DNA of 28,890 bases from JAPXSY01 sp034003585 (GTDB taxonomy: Bacteria > Verrucomicrobiota > Kiritimatiellia > RFP12 > UBA1067). The notes below the pieces were generated by a model that saw only the letters and a list, made by a program, of their open reading frames with translations, was not told the DNA's origin and did not search any database. The stretch lies in assembly GCA_034003585.1 (NCBI GenBank), contig JAVEYH010000035.1, positions 1-28,890 on the forward strand, in the 5' to 3' direction. Below, in pieces: positions 1-5,897 of this stretch (position 1 is the first letter of the stretch; every line of letters begins with the position of its first letter). A program made the position numbers and the translations under genes.

Positions 1-246
1 GGGTTATGCGCAGGTGGACCTATCGCAGTTTTTCAGCCCGAAGCGAACAAAGGCCGTTCCGGTAGCGGTGCGTCCGGCTATTCTGATTCTGGAGACGGAA
101 GCATCGGCGCCGGGGGCGGCATCGGAATCGGGGTCGTCAAACAAAGGGGGGTGCCCCCGGTTCCGATACCGATTGCCGACCCCGAAGACCCGATCGCTTC
201 AGCGGTGGAAGTGCCGGGTGGAAGTGCCGTGATGCGGCGGGGTTGA
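1..246 (+). CDS. Possible C-terminal end of an unidentified protein (partial)
   Basis: Reading frame 1 is open from the window edge to a TGA at 244-246, giving about 81 residues. It begins around GLCAGGPIAVFQPEANKGRS, continues through a Gly/Ser-rich stretch (SGSGASGY, GAGGGIGIG), then a Pro-rich stretch (VPPVPIPIADPEDP), and ends SAVEVPGGSAVMRRG. No domain is recognisable. A GTGGAAGTGCCG motif occurs twice near 205-228. Part of this DNA (about 107-180) resembles the GATTCC/GATACC-type repeat seen near 21261-21291, so the frame may be accidental. Another frame (from 14) is equally open and equally featureless. The start lies outside the window. Confidence 0.3.
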   Translation, partial: GLCAGGPIAVFQPEANKGRSGSGASGYSDSGDGSIGAGGGIGIGVVKQRGVPPVPIPIADPEDPIASAVEVPGGSAVMRRG

Positions 247-272
247 CCTCCCGCCCAACATTTGGTAATTAT
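243..272 (+). promoter_or_regulatory. Predicted sigma-70-type promoter of the permease/thioredoxin/CcdA cluster
   Basis: TTGACC at 243-248 is a 5/6 match to the -35 consensus. It is followed by 17-18 nt and an AT-rich -10 region (TAATTAT, 266-272). The predicted transcript would start near 280 and leave a leader of roughly 90 nt before the permease ATG at 368. The -35 overlaps the TGA of the upstream open frame. The -10 sits inside the dyad at 260-279. Confidence 0.5.
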
Positions 273-279
273 GCCAATC
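260..279. promoter_or_regulatory. Operator-like dyad over the -10, candidate ArsR site
   Basis: ATTTGG, then 8 nt, then CCAATC, forms an imperfect inverted repeat covering the -10 element. The dyad before arsR (13153-13172: ATTTCG-N8-CGAAAT) has the same half-site length, spacing and AT-flanked layout. A repressor bound here would block the promoter. Attribution to the ArsR of this window is inference. Confidence 0.4.
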
Positions 280-298
280 AACCAAACGAGGAAGGGGC

Positions 299-377
299 AT
301 GAGCAAAAAAGAGAAGGGAAACGTGGAATGATGCGACGAACATTACAGGCATGAGAAGGAGTTCGCAATGGATGTAA
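299..377 (+). other. Chain of three overlapping mini-ORFs in the permease leader
   Basis: Three tiny frames follow each other. ATG 299 to TGA 331 encodes MSKKEKGNVE and has an AGGAAGGGG ribosome-binding-like run just upstream. ATG 328 to TGA 354 encodes MMRRTLQA. ATG 351 to TAA 377 encodes MRRSSQWM and overlaps the permease start at 368 in another frame. The first two junctions overlap by 4 nt (ATGA). They could be a translationally coupled leader, or chance in a purine-rich leader. Confidence 0.25.
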
Positions 378-1666
378 AAGGTGAGTGGAAAAAACTGGCG
401 TGGATCGCGGCGGGGTTTCTGGCCTGTTTTTTTCTGCCGGTGGGGAGCGCGCGGTTTGACCACGCGTTGCTGGAGGCGGCACACCTGGTCAAGTGGTACG
501 CGCAGGAGCATGTGCTGCTCTGCCTGATCCCGGCGTTCTTCACCGCGGGCGCGATCGGCGTGTTCGTGAGCCAGGCGGCGGTCATGAAATATCTCGGGCC
601 GCGCGCGAAGAAGCTGCTGGCATACGGCGTGGCCTCGGTGTCGGGCAGTATCCTGGCGGTCTGCTCCTGCACGATCCTGCCTCTGTTCACCGGCATCTAC
701 CGGATGGGTGCGGGCTTGGGGCCGGCGTGCGCGTTTCTCTATTCCGGACCGGCCATCAATGTGCTGGCGATGATCCTGACCGCGCGGATTCTGGGACCGG
801 AGCTGGGCATCGCCCGGGCGGTCGGCGCGGTGGTCTTCAGCGGGGCGGTCGGCTACGCCATGCATCTGCTCTTCCGGAACGAAGAAGCTGAGAAAGCCGT
901 GGCAACGATCCAGATGCCCGGGGAGGAAGGCGGCAGGCCGCTTTGGCAGACCTCCTTGTATTTCGCGTCGATGGTGCTCATTCTGGTGTTCGCCAACTTC
1001 GGCCGGCCGCAGAGCCTAACCGGCGTCTGGGCACTGCTTTACGGGGCCAAATGGATGCTCACGTCTGTGTTCGCGGCGGGGCTCGGCGTGATGCTGGTGG
1101 TCTGGTTCAAAATGCGTCTTGCGCGGGTCGGGGTCGTGGCGGCCGCGATTGCGCTGACTGCGGCAGGCACGGGCGGCAACGCACTGGCGGCCTTCACGGT
1201 CGGCTCGCTGGGGCTGGCGTGGCTGACGGCAACGGACAAGGGCGAGGGCGGCCGGTGGTTCGAAGCCTCCTGGAGCTTCGCGAAACAGATTCTGCCGCTG
1301 CTGCTGATCGGCGTGGCGGTGGCGGGTTTCCTGCTGGGCCGCGTGGGCGAGGAGGGCATGATCCCATCGGAATGGGTCGCCCGGGCCGTGGGCGGCAACT
1401 CGCTGCGGGCCAACTTTGTGGCGTCGCTCGCGGGGGCGTTCATGTACTTCGCGACGCTGACCGAGGTGCCGATCATCCAGGGTCTGATGGGCGCGGGCAT
1501 GGGCAAAGGCCCCGCGCTGGCGCTGCTGCTGGCCGGGCCGGCCCTGAGCCTGCCGAGCATGCTGGTCATTCACAGCGTGCTGGGGCCGAAAAAGACCGCG
1601 GCGTTCGTTTCGCTGGTGGTGGCGATGGCGACGGCGGCGGGGTGGGTGTTCGGGAAGATGCTCTAA
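368..1666 (+). CDS. ArsP/UPF0718 (DUF318)-type membrane permease
   Basis: A 432-residue polytopic membrane protein of the permease family that includes ArsP (trivalent organoarsenical efflux) and SO_0444-type metal exporters. Many hydrophobic helices run throughout. The family hallmark is the Cys pair C99-x-C101 in AVCSCTILPLFTGIYRMG, followed by the conserved helix region CAFLYSGPAINVLA, with a matching second half (EVPIIQGLMGAGMGKGPALALLLAGPALSLP). A clean AAGGAG sits 6 nt before ATG 368. The next three genes encode two thioredoxin-fold proteins and CcdA, a common companion set for this permease in anaerobes, suggesting the substrate is a thiol-reactive metalloid or its thiol adduct. The exact substrate (As, organo-As, Cu/Zn) cannot be read from sequence, so I give no gene symbol. 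Confidence 0.85.
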   Translation: MDVKGEWKKLAWIAAGFLACFFLPVGSARFDHALLEAAHLVKWYAQEHVLLCLIPAFFTAGAIGVFVSQAAVMKYLGPRAKKLLAYGVASVSGSILAVCSCTILPLFTGIYRMGAGLGPACAFLYSGPAINVLAMILTARILGPELGIARAVGAVVFSGAVGYAMHLLFRNEEAEKAVATIQMPGEEGGRPLWQTSLYFASMVLILVFANFGRPQSLTGVWALLYGAKWMLTSVFAAGLGVMLVVWFKMRLARVGVVAAAIALTAAGTGGNALAAFTVGSLGLAWLTATDKGEGGRWFEASWSFAKQILPLLLIGVAVAGFLLGRVGEEGMIPSEWVARAVGGNSLRANFVASLAGAFMYFATLTEVPIIQGLMGAGMGKGPALALLLAGPALSLPSMLVIHSVLGPKKTAAFVSLVVAMATAAGWVFGKML

Positions 1667-1675
1667 GACGGGCCG

Positions 1676-1691
1676 GTCGGACAAGTCCGAC
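1676..1691. other. Small palindrome between permease and thioredoxin genes
   Basis: GTCGGACAAGTCCGAC is a perfect inverted repeat 10 nt after the permease stop. No U-tract follows, so it is more likely an mRNA stabiliser or attenuator, or a dispersed palindrome, than a full terminator. The next gene starts at 1718 without an obvious promoter of its own. Confidence 0.4.
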
Positions 1692-1717
1692 GTGCTTGAC
1701 AGCGAGAGAGGAAAACC

Positions 1718-1948
1718 ATGACAGTCCAAATCCTGGGCACCGGGTGCCCGAAGTGCAAGACGCTGATGGCCAACGCGGAGGCGGCGGTCAAGGCGGCGGG
1801 GATCGGGGCGACGGTCGTGAAGGTCGGCCAGATCGCGGAGATCATGAAGATGGGCGTGATGATCACGCCCGCGCTGGCCATCGACGGGGTCGTCAAGAGC
1901 GCGGGCAAAGTGCTGAGCGCGGAGGAGATTACGAGGTACTTGGTGTAA
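1718..1948 (+). CDS. Small thioredoxin-like protein, CPKC active site (redox-active disulfide protein 2 type)
   Basis: A 76-residue cytoplasmic thioredoxin-fold protein of the MTH895/TM0996 glutaredoxin-like family. The active site is C10-P-K-C13 in GTGCPKCKTLMANAE, followed by a second half containing KMGVMITPALAIDG, with the cis-proline of the fold at the ITP motif. The length (about 75-80) is normal for the family. A GAGAGAGGAA purine run precedes ATG 1718. Such proteins are regularly encoded beside UPF0718/ArsP permeases and CcdA, and probably pass electrons or carry thiol-bound metalloid. The gene lies 51 nt after the permease and 43 nt before a second thioredoxin gene, so it is almost certainly in the same operon. 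Confidence 0.85.
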   Translation: MTVQILGTGCPKCKTLMANAEAAVKAAGIGATVVKVGQIAEIMKMGVMITPALAIDGVVKSAGKVLSAEEITRYLV

Positions 1949-1991
1949 GAGGTTTTCGCCAAGGCGCCAAGAGCGTCAAGGAGGTGGATTC

Positions 1992-2417
1992 ATGAAGAAC
2001 ATCGCGATCATCGGGGCGGTTGCCGTCGCGGCGGCGGCCATCGTGTTACTGAAGCCGTCGAAGAAGTTTGCGCCGGCGGCAAAGGACGCCGCGCAGGCGG
2101 AGGCGGCTCCGCAGGCGAAAGGCATCCAGCCCCAAGCCAAGGCCTTGCCGCGGCTGGTGGATCTGGGCGCGGGCAAGTGCGTCCCGTGCAAGGCCATGAA
2201 GCCGATCCTGGAAGACCTGATGGCGAATTACGCCGGGACGTTCAAGACCGAGTTCATCGACGTGTGGGAGAACGAGGCGGCGGGCAAGGCGTACGGCGTC
2301 AAAATGATCCCTACGCAACTCTTCTTCGATGCAACGGGCAAGGAGGTCTTCCGCCACGAGGGGTTCTTCTCCAAAGAAGAGATCCTGGGCAAATGGAAGG
2401 AACTGGGGGTCGAATAA
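1992..2417 (+). CDS. Membrane-anchored thioredoxin, CVPC active site
   Basis: A 141-residue protein. Residues 4-20 form one hydrophobic helix (IAIIGAVAVAAAAIVLL), either an uncleaved anchor or a signal peptide. An Ala/Gln/Lys-rich linker follows to about residue 50, then a thioredoxin domain. The active site is C63-V-P-C66 in GAGKCVPCKAMKPILEDL, the domain continues through FIDVWENEAAGKAYGVK, and the cis-Pro is in MIPTQLFFDATGKEVFRHEG. The domain probably faces the periplasm and would receive electrons from the CcdA encoded next. The start is supported by AAGGAGG just before ATG 1992. Family membership is clear; the physiological partner is inferred from context. Confidence 0.85.
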   Translation: MKNIAIIGAVAVAAAAIVLLKPSKKFAPAAKDAAQAEAAPQAKGIQPQAKALPRLVDLGAGKCVPCKAMKPILEDLMANYAGTFKTEFIDVWENEAAGKAYGVKMIPTQLFFDATGKEVFRHEGFFSKEEILGKWKELGVE

Positions 2418-2453
2418 CGCCCAATGCGAGCGTAGCCCGCAACTCACGTTCAT

Positions 2454-2602
2454 CTCACACAAAGGCACAAAGTGCGCAAAGGTTTTTACCGCATCGAGAA
2501 CGAGGGCGTGATTTACGGGGACGACACAACGACCCCGTGCCGTACTCGTCCTTCGTCCGCGTCCTCGAGTATCCCTCCTCTCCCTTCGTGGCTTCGTGTG
2601 AG
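2454..2602. repeat. Inverted-repeat-bounded intergenic element
   Basis: The left arm CTCACACAAAGGCACAAAG (2454-2472) matches the reverse complement of the right arm CTTCGTGGCTTCGTGTGAG (2584-2602) at 16 of 19 positions. The 111-nt interior holds CGAGAACGAGG- and CTCGTCC-type motifs related to the hexamer array at 21315-21380. No gene is visible between 2418 and 2675. It looks like a small palindromic mobile or REP-type element dropped into the operon between the thioredoxin and ccdA genes. Confidence 0.55.
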
Positions 2603-2675
2603 AAACAACTTGTTTTCTGTGGCGGGCGTTGCGGGAATAGCGACGGCCGTTCACCGCTGAAGTAAGGAGGCGAGA

Positions 2676-3377
2676 ATGTTGGGTGAACTGTTTGCCGCGC
2701 TGACGCGGGCGGTGGAGGGGACGCCCGCGATCGCGATGACGGCCGCGGTGGTGTGGGGAATTTTGAGCATCGTGCTGAGCCCCTGCCATCTGGCGGGCAT
2801 CCCGCTGATCGTCGGGTTCATCGACCGGCAGGGGAAGATGACCACGCGGCGGGCTTTCACGATTTCGCTGCTCTTCTCGGTGGGCATCCTGGTCACCATC
2901 GGCGTGATCGGGGCGGTGACTGCCGCGGCGGGGAAGATGATGGGCGACGTGGGGCGCTGGGGCAACTACGCGGTGGCCGTGATCTTCTTCGCGGTCGGGC
3001 TGTACCTGCTGGAAGTCATCACGTTGCCGCTGCCGGACCCGGCCCGGCCGGGCATCCGGAGCAGGGGCCTCCTGGCGGCATTCGTGCTGGGGATGGTCTT
3101 CGGCGTGGCGCTGGGACCGTGCACCTTCGCCTACATGGCTCCGATGCTGGGCGTGACCTTCCGTCTGGCCTCGACGAACCTTGCGTATGGCATTCTGCTG
3201 CTGGTGCTTTACGGCGCGGGGCACTGCGGGGTGATTGTGTTGGCCGGGACATTCAGCGAGGCGGTGCAGCACTATCTCAACTGGAACGAGCGTTCCAAGG
3301 GCGCGGTGATCCTGAAGAAGGTCTGCGGTGTCCTTGTGCTGCTGGGCGGGCTGTGGCTGCTCTATACGGCGCGGTGA
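2676..3377 (+). CDS. ccdA: CcdA/DsbD-type transmembrane thiol-disulfide transporter
   Basis: A 233-residue polytopic inner-membrane protein of the cytochrome c biogenesis CcdA/DsbD-beta family, which moves electrons from cytoplasmic thioredoxin to thiol proteins outside. It has about six hydrophobic segments. The two conserved cysteines are C37 in LSPCHLAGIPLIV and C149 in LGPCTFAYMAP, in the two inverted half-repeats. AAGGAGG lies 5 nt before ATG 2676. Adjacent thioredoxins at 1718 and 1992, and exported thioredoxin-domain proteins at 3651 and 11398, are plausible partners. There are no cytochrome c maturation genes nearby, so a role in the metalloid/permease module or general periplasmic reduction is more likely than heme ligation. 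Confidence 0.85.
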   Translation: MLGELFAALTRAVEGTPAIAMTAAVVWGILSIVLSPCHLAGIPLIVGFIDRQGKMTTRRAFTISLLFSVGILVTIGVIGAVTAAAGKMMGDVGRWGNYAVAVIFFAVGLYLLEVITLPLPDPARPGIRSRGLLAAFVLGMVFGVALGPCTFAYMAPMLGVTFRLASTNLAYGILLLVLYGAGHCGVIVLAGTFSEAVQHYLNWNERSKGAVILKKVCGVLVLLGGLWLLYTAR

Positions 3378-3509
3378 AAAGCGGCAGCCCCATTGGGAGG
3401 AAGGGAGGATGCATAACAGTGGTTTGAACGAGGGCAATATAAAGGGACAGGCATTCTGAAACCCATGGAATCCGGAACCGGTGTCGTTGCCGTTGCCGTG
3501 TAAACAGGG

Positions 3510-3538
3510 TTGAGGCAAAGACAAATCCGGTGTATTCT
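3510..3538 (+). promoter_or_regulatory. Candidate promoter for the secreted thioredoxin-domain protein
   Basis: TTGAGG (3510-3515), 17 nt, then TATTCT (3533-3538) gives a reasonable -35/-10 pair 112 nt before the ATG at 3651. It lies in the 273-nt gap after ccdA. Confidence 0.35.
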
Positions 3539-3553
3539 ACATCGACTTTGGAA

Positions 3554-3589
3554 CGGGCCCGTCGCGGCATGCGACACGCCGGGGGCCCG
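3554..3589 (+). other. Stable hairpin in the leader of the 3651 gene
   Basis: CGGGCCC (3554-3560) pairs with GGGCCCG (3583-3589), and inside it GTCGC (3561-3565) pairs with GCGAC (3571-3575). It lies downstream of the candidate promoter and about 60 nt before the start codon. No U-run follows. It could be a leader structure or a leaky terminator of the upstream cluster. Confidence 0.35.
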
Positions 3590-3650
3590 CGATAAAACGG
3601 GAGTATGCCGGTTCGGGAATGTTCCCTGTACGGGGAAAGGGGAGAGCGGG

Positions 3651-5897
3651 ATGGCCATGAGCGCATTGAGAAGCGCCGTTTACGCGCTGTTTGCGATTCC
3701 GGGAATGGTGTTGGCGCAGGCGTGGACATACACCCCGCCGGCTTTCCCGGACGTGTGCACCAATCCGGCGGTGGTCGGCGAGTGGACCATGGATTATGAG
3801 ACGGCATCGCAACTCGCGCAGGCCGAAGGGCGCGCCCTGTATCTGCTGGTGACCGGTTCGACCTGGTGCCCGGATTGTGACGGGCTGCAGCGGCAGGTGA
3901 TGGCGACACCGGAAATGGCGGACTTCATGCGGGCGAGTGACGCATACTGGGTGTGGCTGGATTTCCCGAGCCGCCGGGCGACCAACGCGGTGGATTACGG
4001 GTGGCTGTGCCACACGAACACGGGGCTGTTCACGCTGGAGGAGTCCGAAGCGATTCTGGCGCGGAACCGCGAACTGGAATTCGCGTACGGATCGATCAAG
4101 GGGTACCGCACCTTCGGGACGATCAACATGCCCACCTTTGTGGTTTGCCACCCCGACGGCGCCTATCAGGGTGAGGTGACGCATTACCGCCAATGGACAA
4201 ATGTGACGGCAGAAATTTTCATCAGCCAGATCATCCGCATCTGGAATGACGACGCGTGGGATGTGCAGGACAACCGCATTCCGGTAAAAAGTGATGACGC
4301 GGCGAATTCGGCAACCCCGCTGGCGGATATCGGCGAGGCGGTTCTGACCCAGCCCCATACCCTTTCGCCGACGGATGAGGCCGACTGGTACACCTTTACG
4401 GCCCTCCCGGGCAGGACCTACCGGTTCGGTGCCGAAGGGCGGATCCTGACCGGACAGGCGGCTTTGCCGGAGGGGCAGGTCACGGTGGAGATCTTCACCG
4501 ACACGAACGCGGCGGCGGTCGCTTCCGTAACCGGCGCGTTGACGGAAGCGCAGGCCGTGGAATGGATGCTGGATCAGGCCCTGCCGGTAAAGGGGTATGT
4601 GAAGGTGAGCGGGGCGTTCGAAGAGGTCGCGGGATACACGTTCGCTTACAACCGCACCGCGGCGGTCACGCCGACCGCCCGGGTCATCACGAAGGCGGAG
4701 GGTGCGGTGGTCGACGGCCTGGATTCGATGCGGGTGGTCGGGGTGCTGACGCTCTCCGTGAACCGGAACGGGCGGATCACGGCGAAGTATCTCGGGGCCC
4801 GGCGCACGGTGCATTTTCTGGGGAAGGATTTCTGGACCACGTTTGACGCAAACGGGATTCTGACTACGGTGCTGTCCAGAGGGGACTACCGGCTCGAAAT
4901 CCAGATGCCCGGCGCGGGGGAATTGTACGCGGTGATGACGGATCCGGATTACGCCAACCCCCTTTCGGTGAACCTGCTGGAGTCTCCCTGGAGCGCAGCC
5001 AACCGCGCGACCGCGTATGAGGGGTATTATACGGTTGTGTTCTCCCCGGAACAGGCCGAAGGGGCGCGCGCGCCGCGCGGCCACACCTACATGACGGTTC
5101 TGCTCAGCCCGTACGCGGTGAACAGCGGCAGGGTGACCTACGCGGGAAAACTGGCCGACGGCTCGGGGTTCAGCGGGCGGAGCGTGCTCTATCCCCTTCC
5201 GGACGGATCGGCGCAGATGACCGTTTTCGTGCGGACGGGGAAAAACATCTTCTCGGGATTGCTCTCGATCGAGGCGGATGCGGCGTCCGCGCAGGAAATC
5301 GGCAATGCGAGCGTCTTCGCCGCCTGCGGCTGTGTCAGGCCGCACTGGCGGCGCGCGACCGGCCAGGCGGAAACCTCGTTTGACGTCCCGTTAAGCGTGG
5401 CCGGAGTGTATTACAGCAGCGCGAACAACCTGTTGGATTACTATGCGCTGTTTGCGGGGGAGGGTCCGCTGCACCTGATGGCCGCCGGGGAGGCGCTCGT
5501 GAGCGAGGCGTACGGAACGGCCGCCGCCGTGCCGTTTGTGGCGCTGGAGGTGACGGAATCGTCGATGCGAATCCCGTTCCGGGCCGAAAATCCGACCCGC
5601 GCGAATCTGTTTTTCAACAAGCGGACCGGGATCTTCCGTGGCGCGTTCACGATCCCGTTCGCCGCAGAAGGCGGTGCCTCGCGGCGGGTCGCCGCGCGCT
5701 ATGCGGGCGTGCTGCTGCCGGGATGGGTGACGGAAGAGGGGTGTGATCTCGGATGCGGAGATGTGCTTCCGGAAGAGCCCACCCGGCCGTTCGGGATGGG
5801 GGCCTATCAGTTCCGCGACCGGATCATGGTGAACGGGCGGACCCAATCCTTCGTCGCCTCGCGGCCGATGCTCATCGCTTTGGCGGACGAAGAGTGA
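3651..5897 (+). CDS. Secreted thioredoxin-domain protein with PPC-like and beta-rich C-terminal domains
   Basis: 748 residues from ATG 3651, chosen because GGAG lies 6 nt upstream and a signal peptide follows directly (LRSAVYALFAIPGMVLAQA, cut near residue 22-24). Residues about 45-220 form a thioredoxin-like domain with C73-P-D-C76 in GSTWCPDCDGLQRQV and a later IKGYRTFGTINMPTFVV segment that supplies the cis-Pro. Residues about 240-350 resemble a pre-peptidase C-terminal (PPC) domain (DEADWYTFTALPGRTYRF). Residues about 360-740 contain repeated beta-rich modules with a recurrent AGKLADGSGFSG-like pattern and a late Cys pair in EEGCDLGCGDV. No catalytic residues beyond the CxxC are evident. 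It probably works outside the cytoplasm, with electrons from CcdA. Its last 91 nt overlap the convergent glycosyltransferase gene. The domain combination is unfamiliar to me. Confidence 0.75.
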   Translation: MAMSALRSAVYALFAIPGMVLAQAWTYTPPAFPDVCTNPAVVGEWTMDYETASQLAQAEGRALYLLVTGSTWCPDCDGLQRQVMATPEMADFMRASDAYWVWLDFPSRRATNAVDYGWLCHTNTGLFTLEESEAILARNRELEFAYGSIKGYRTFGTINMPTFVVCHPDGAYQGEVTHYRQWTNVTAEIFISQIIRIWNDDAWDVQDNRIPVKSDDAANSATPLADIGEAVLTQPHTLSPTDEADWYTFTALPGRTYRFGAEGRILTGQAALPEGQVTVEIFTDTNAAAVASVTGALTEAQAVEWMLDQALPVKGYVKVSGAFEEVAGYTFAYNRTAAVTPTARVITKAEGAVVDGLDSMRVVGVLTLSVNRNGRITAKYLGARRTVHFLGKDFWTTFDANGILTTVLSRGDYRLEIQMPGAGELYAVMTDPDYANPLSVNLLESPWSAANRATAYEGYYTVVFSPEQAEGARAPRGHTYMTVLLSPYAVNSGRVTYAGKLADGSGFSGRSVLYPLPDGSAQMTVFVRTGKNIFSGLLSIEADAASAQEIGNASVFAACGCVRPHWRRATGQAETSFDVPLSVAGVYYSSANNLLDYYALFAGEGPLHLMAAGEALVSEAYGTAAAVPFVALEVTESSMRIPFRAENPTRANLFFNKRTGIFRGAFTIPFAAEGGASRRVAARYAGVLLPGWVTEEGCDLGCGDVLPEEPTRPFGMGAYQFRDRIMVNGRTQSFVASRPMLIALADEE

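Noticed and set aside
14..232. 72-residue frame at the left edge
   Set aside because: No ribosome site or domain; competes with another featureless open frame and contains repeat-like DNA.
2046..3524. 492-residue minus-strand open frame
   Set aside because: Antisense to ccdA and the thioredoxin gene and crosses the palindromic element; His/Arg/Gln-rich, no motifs.
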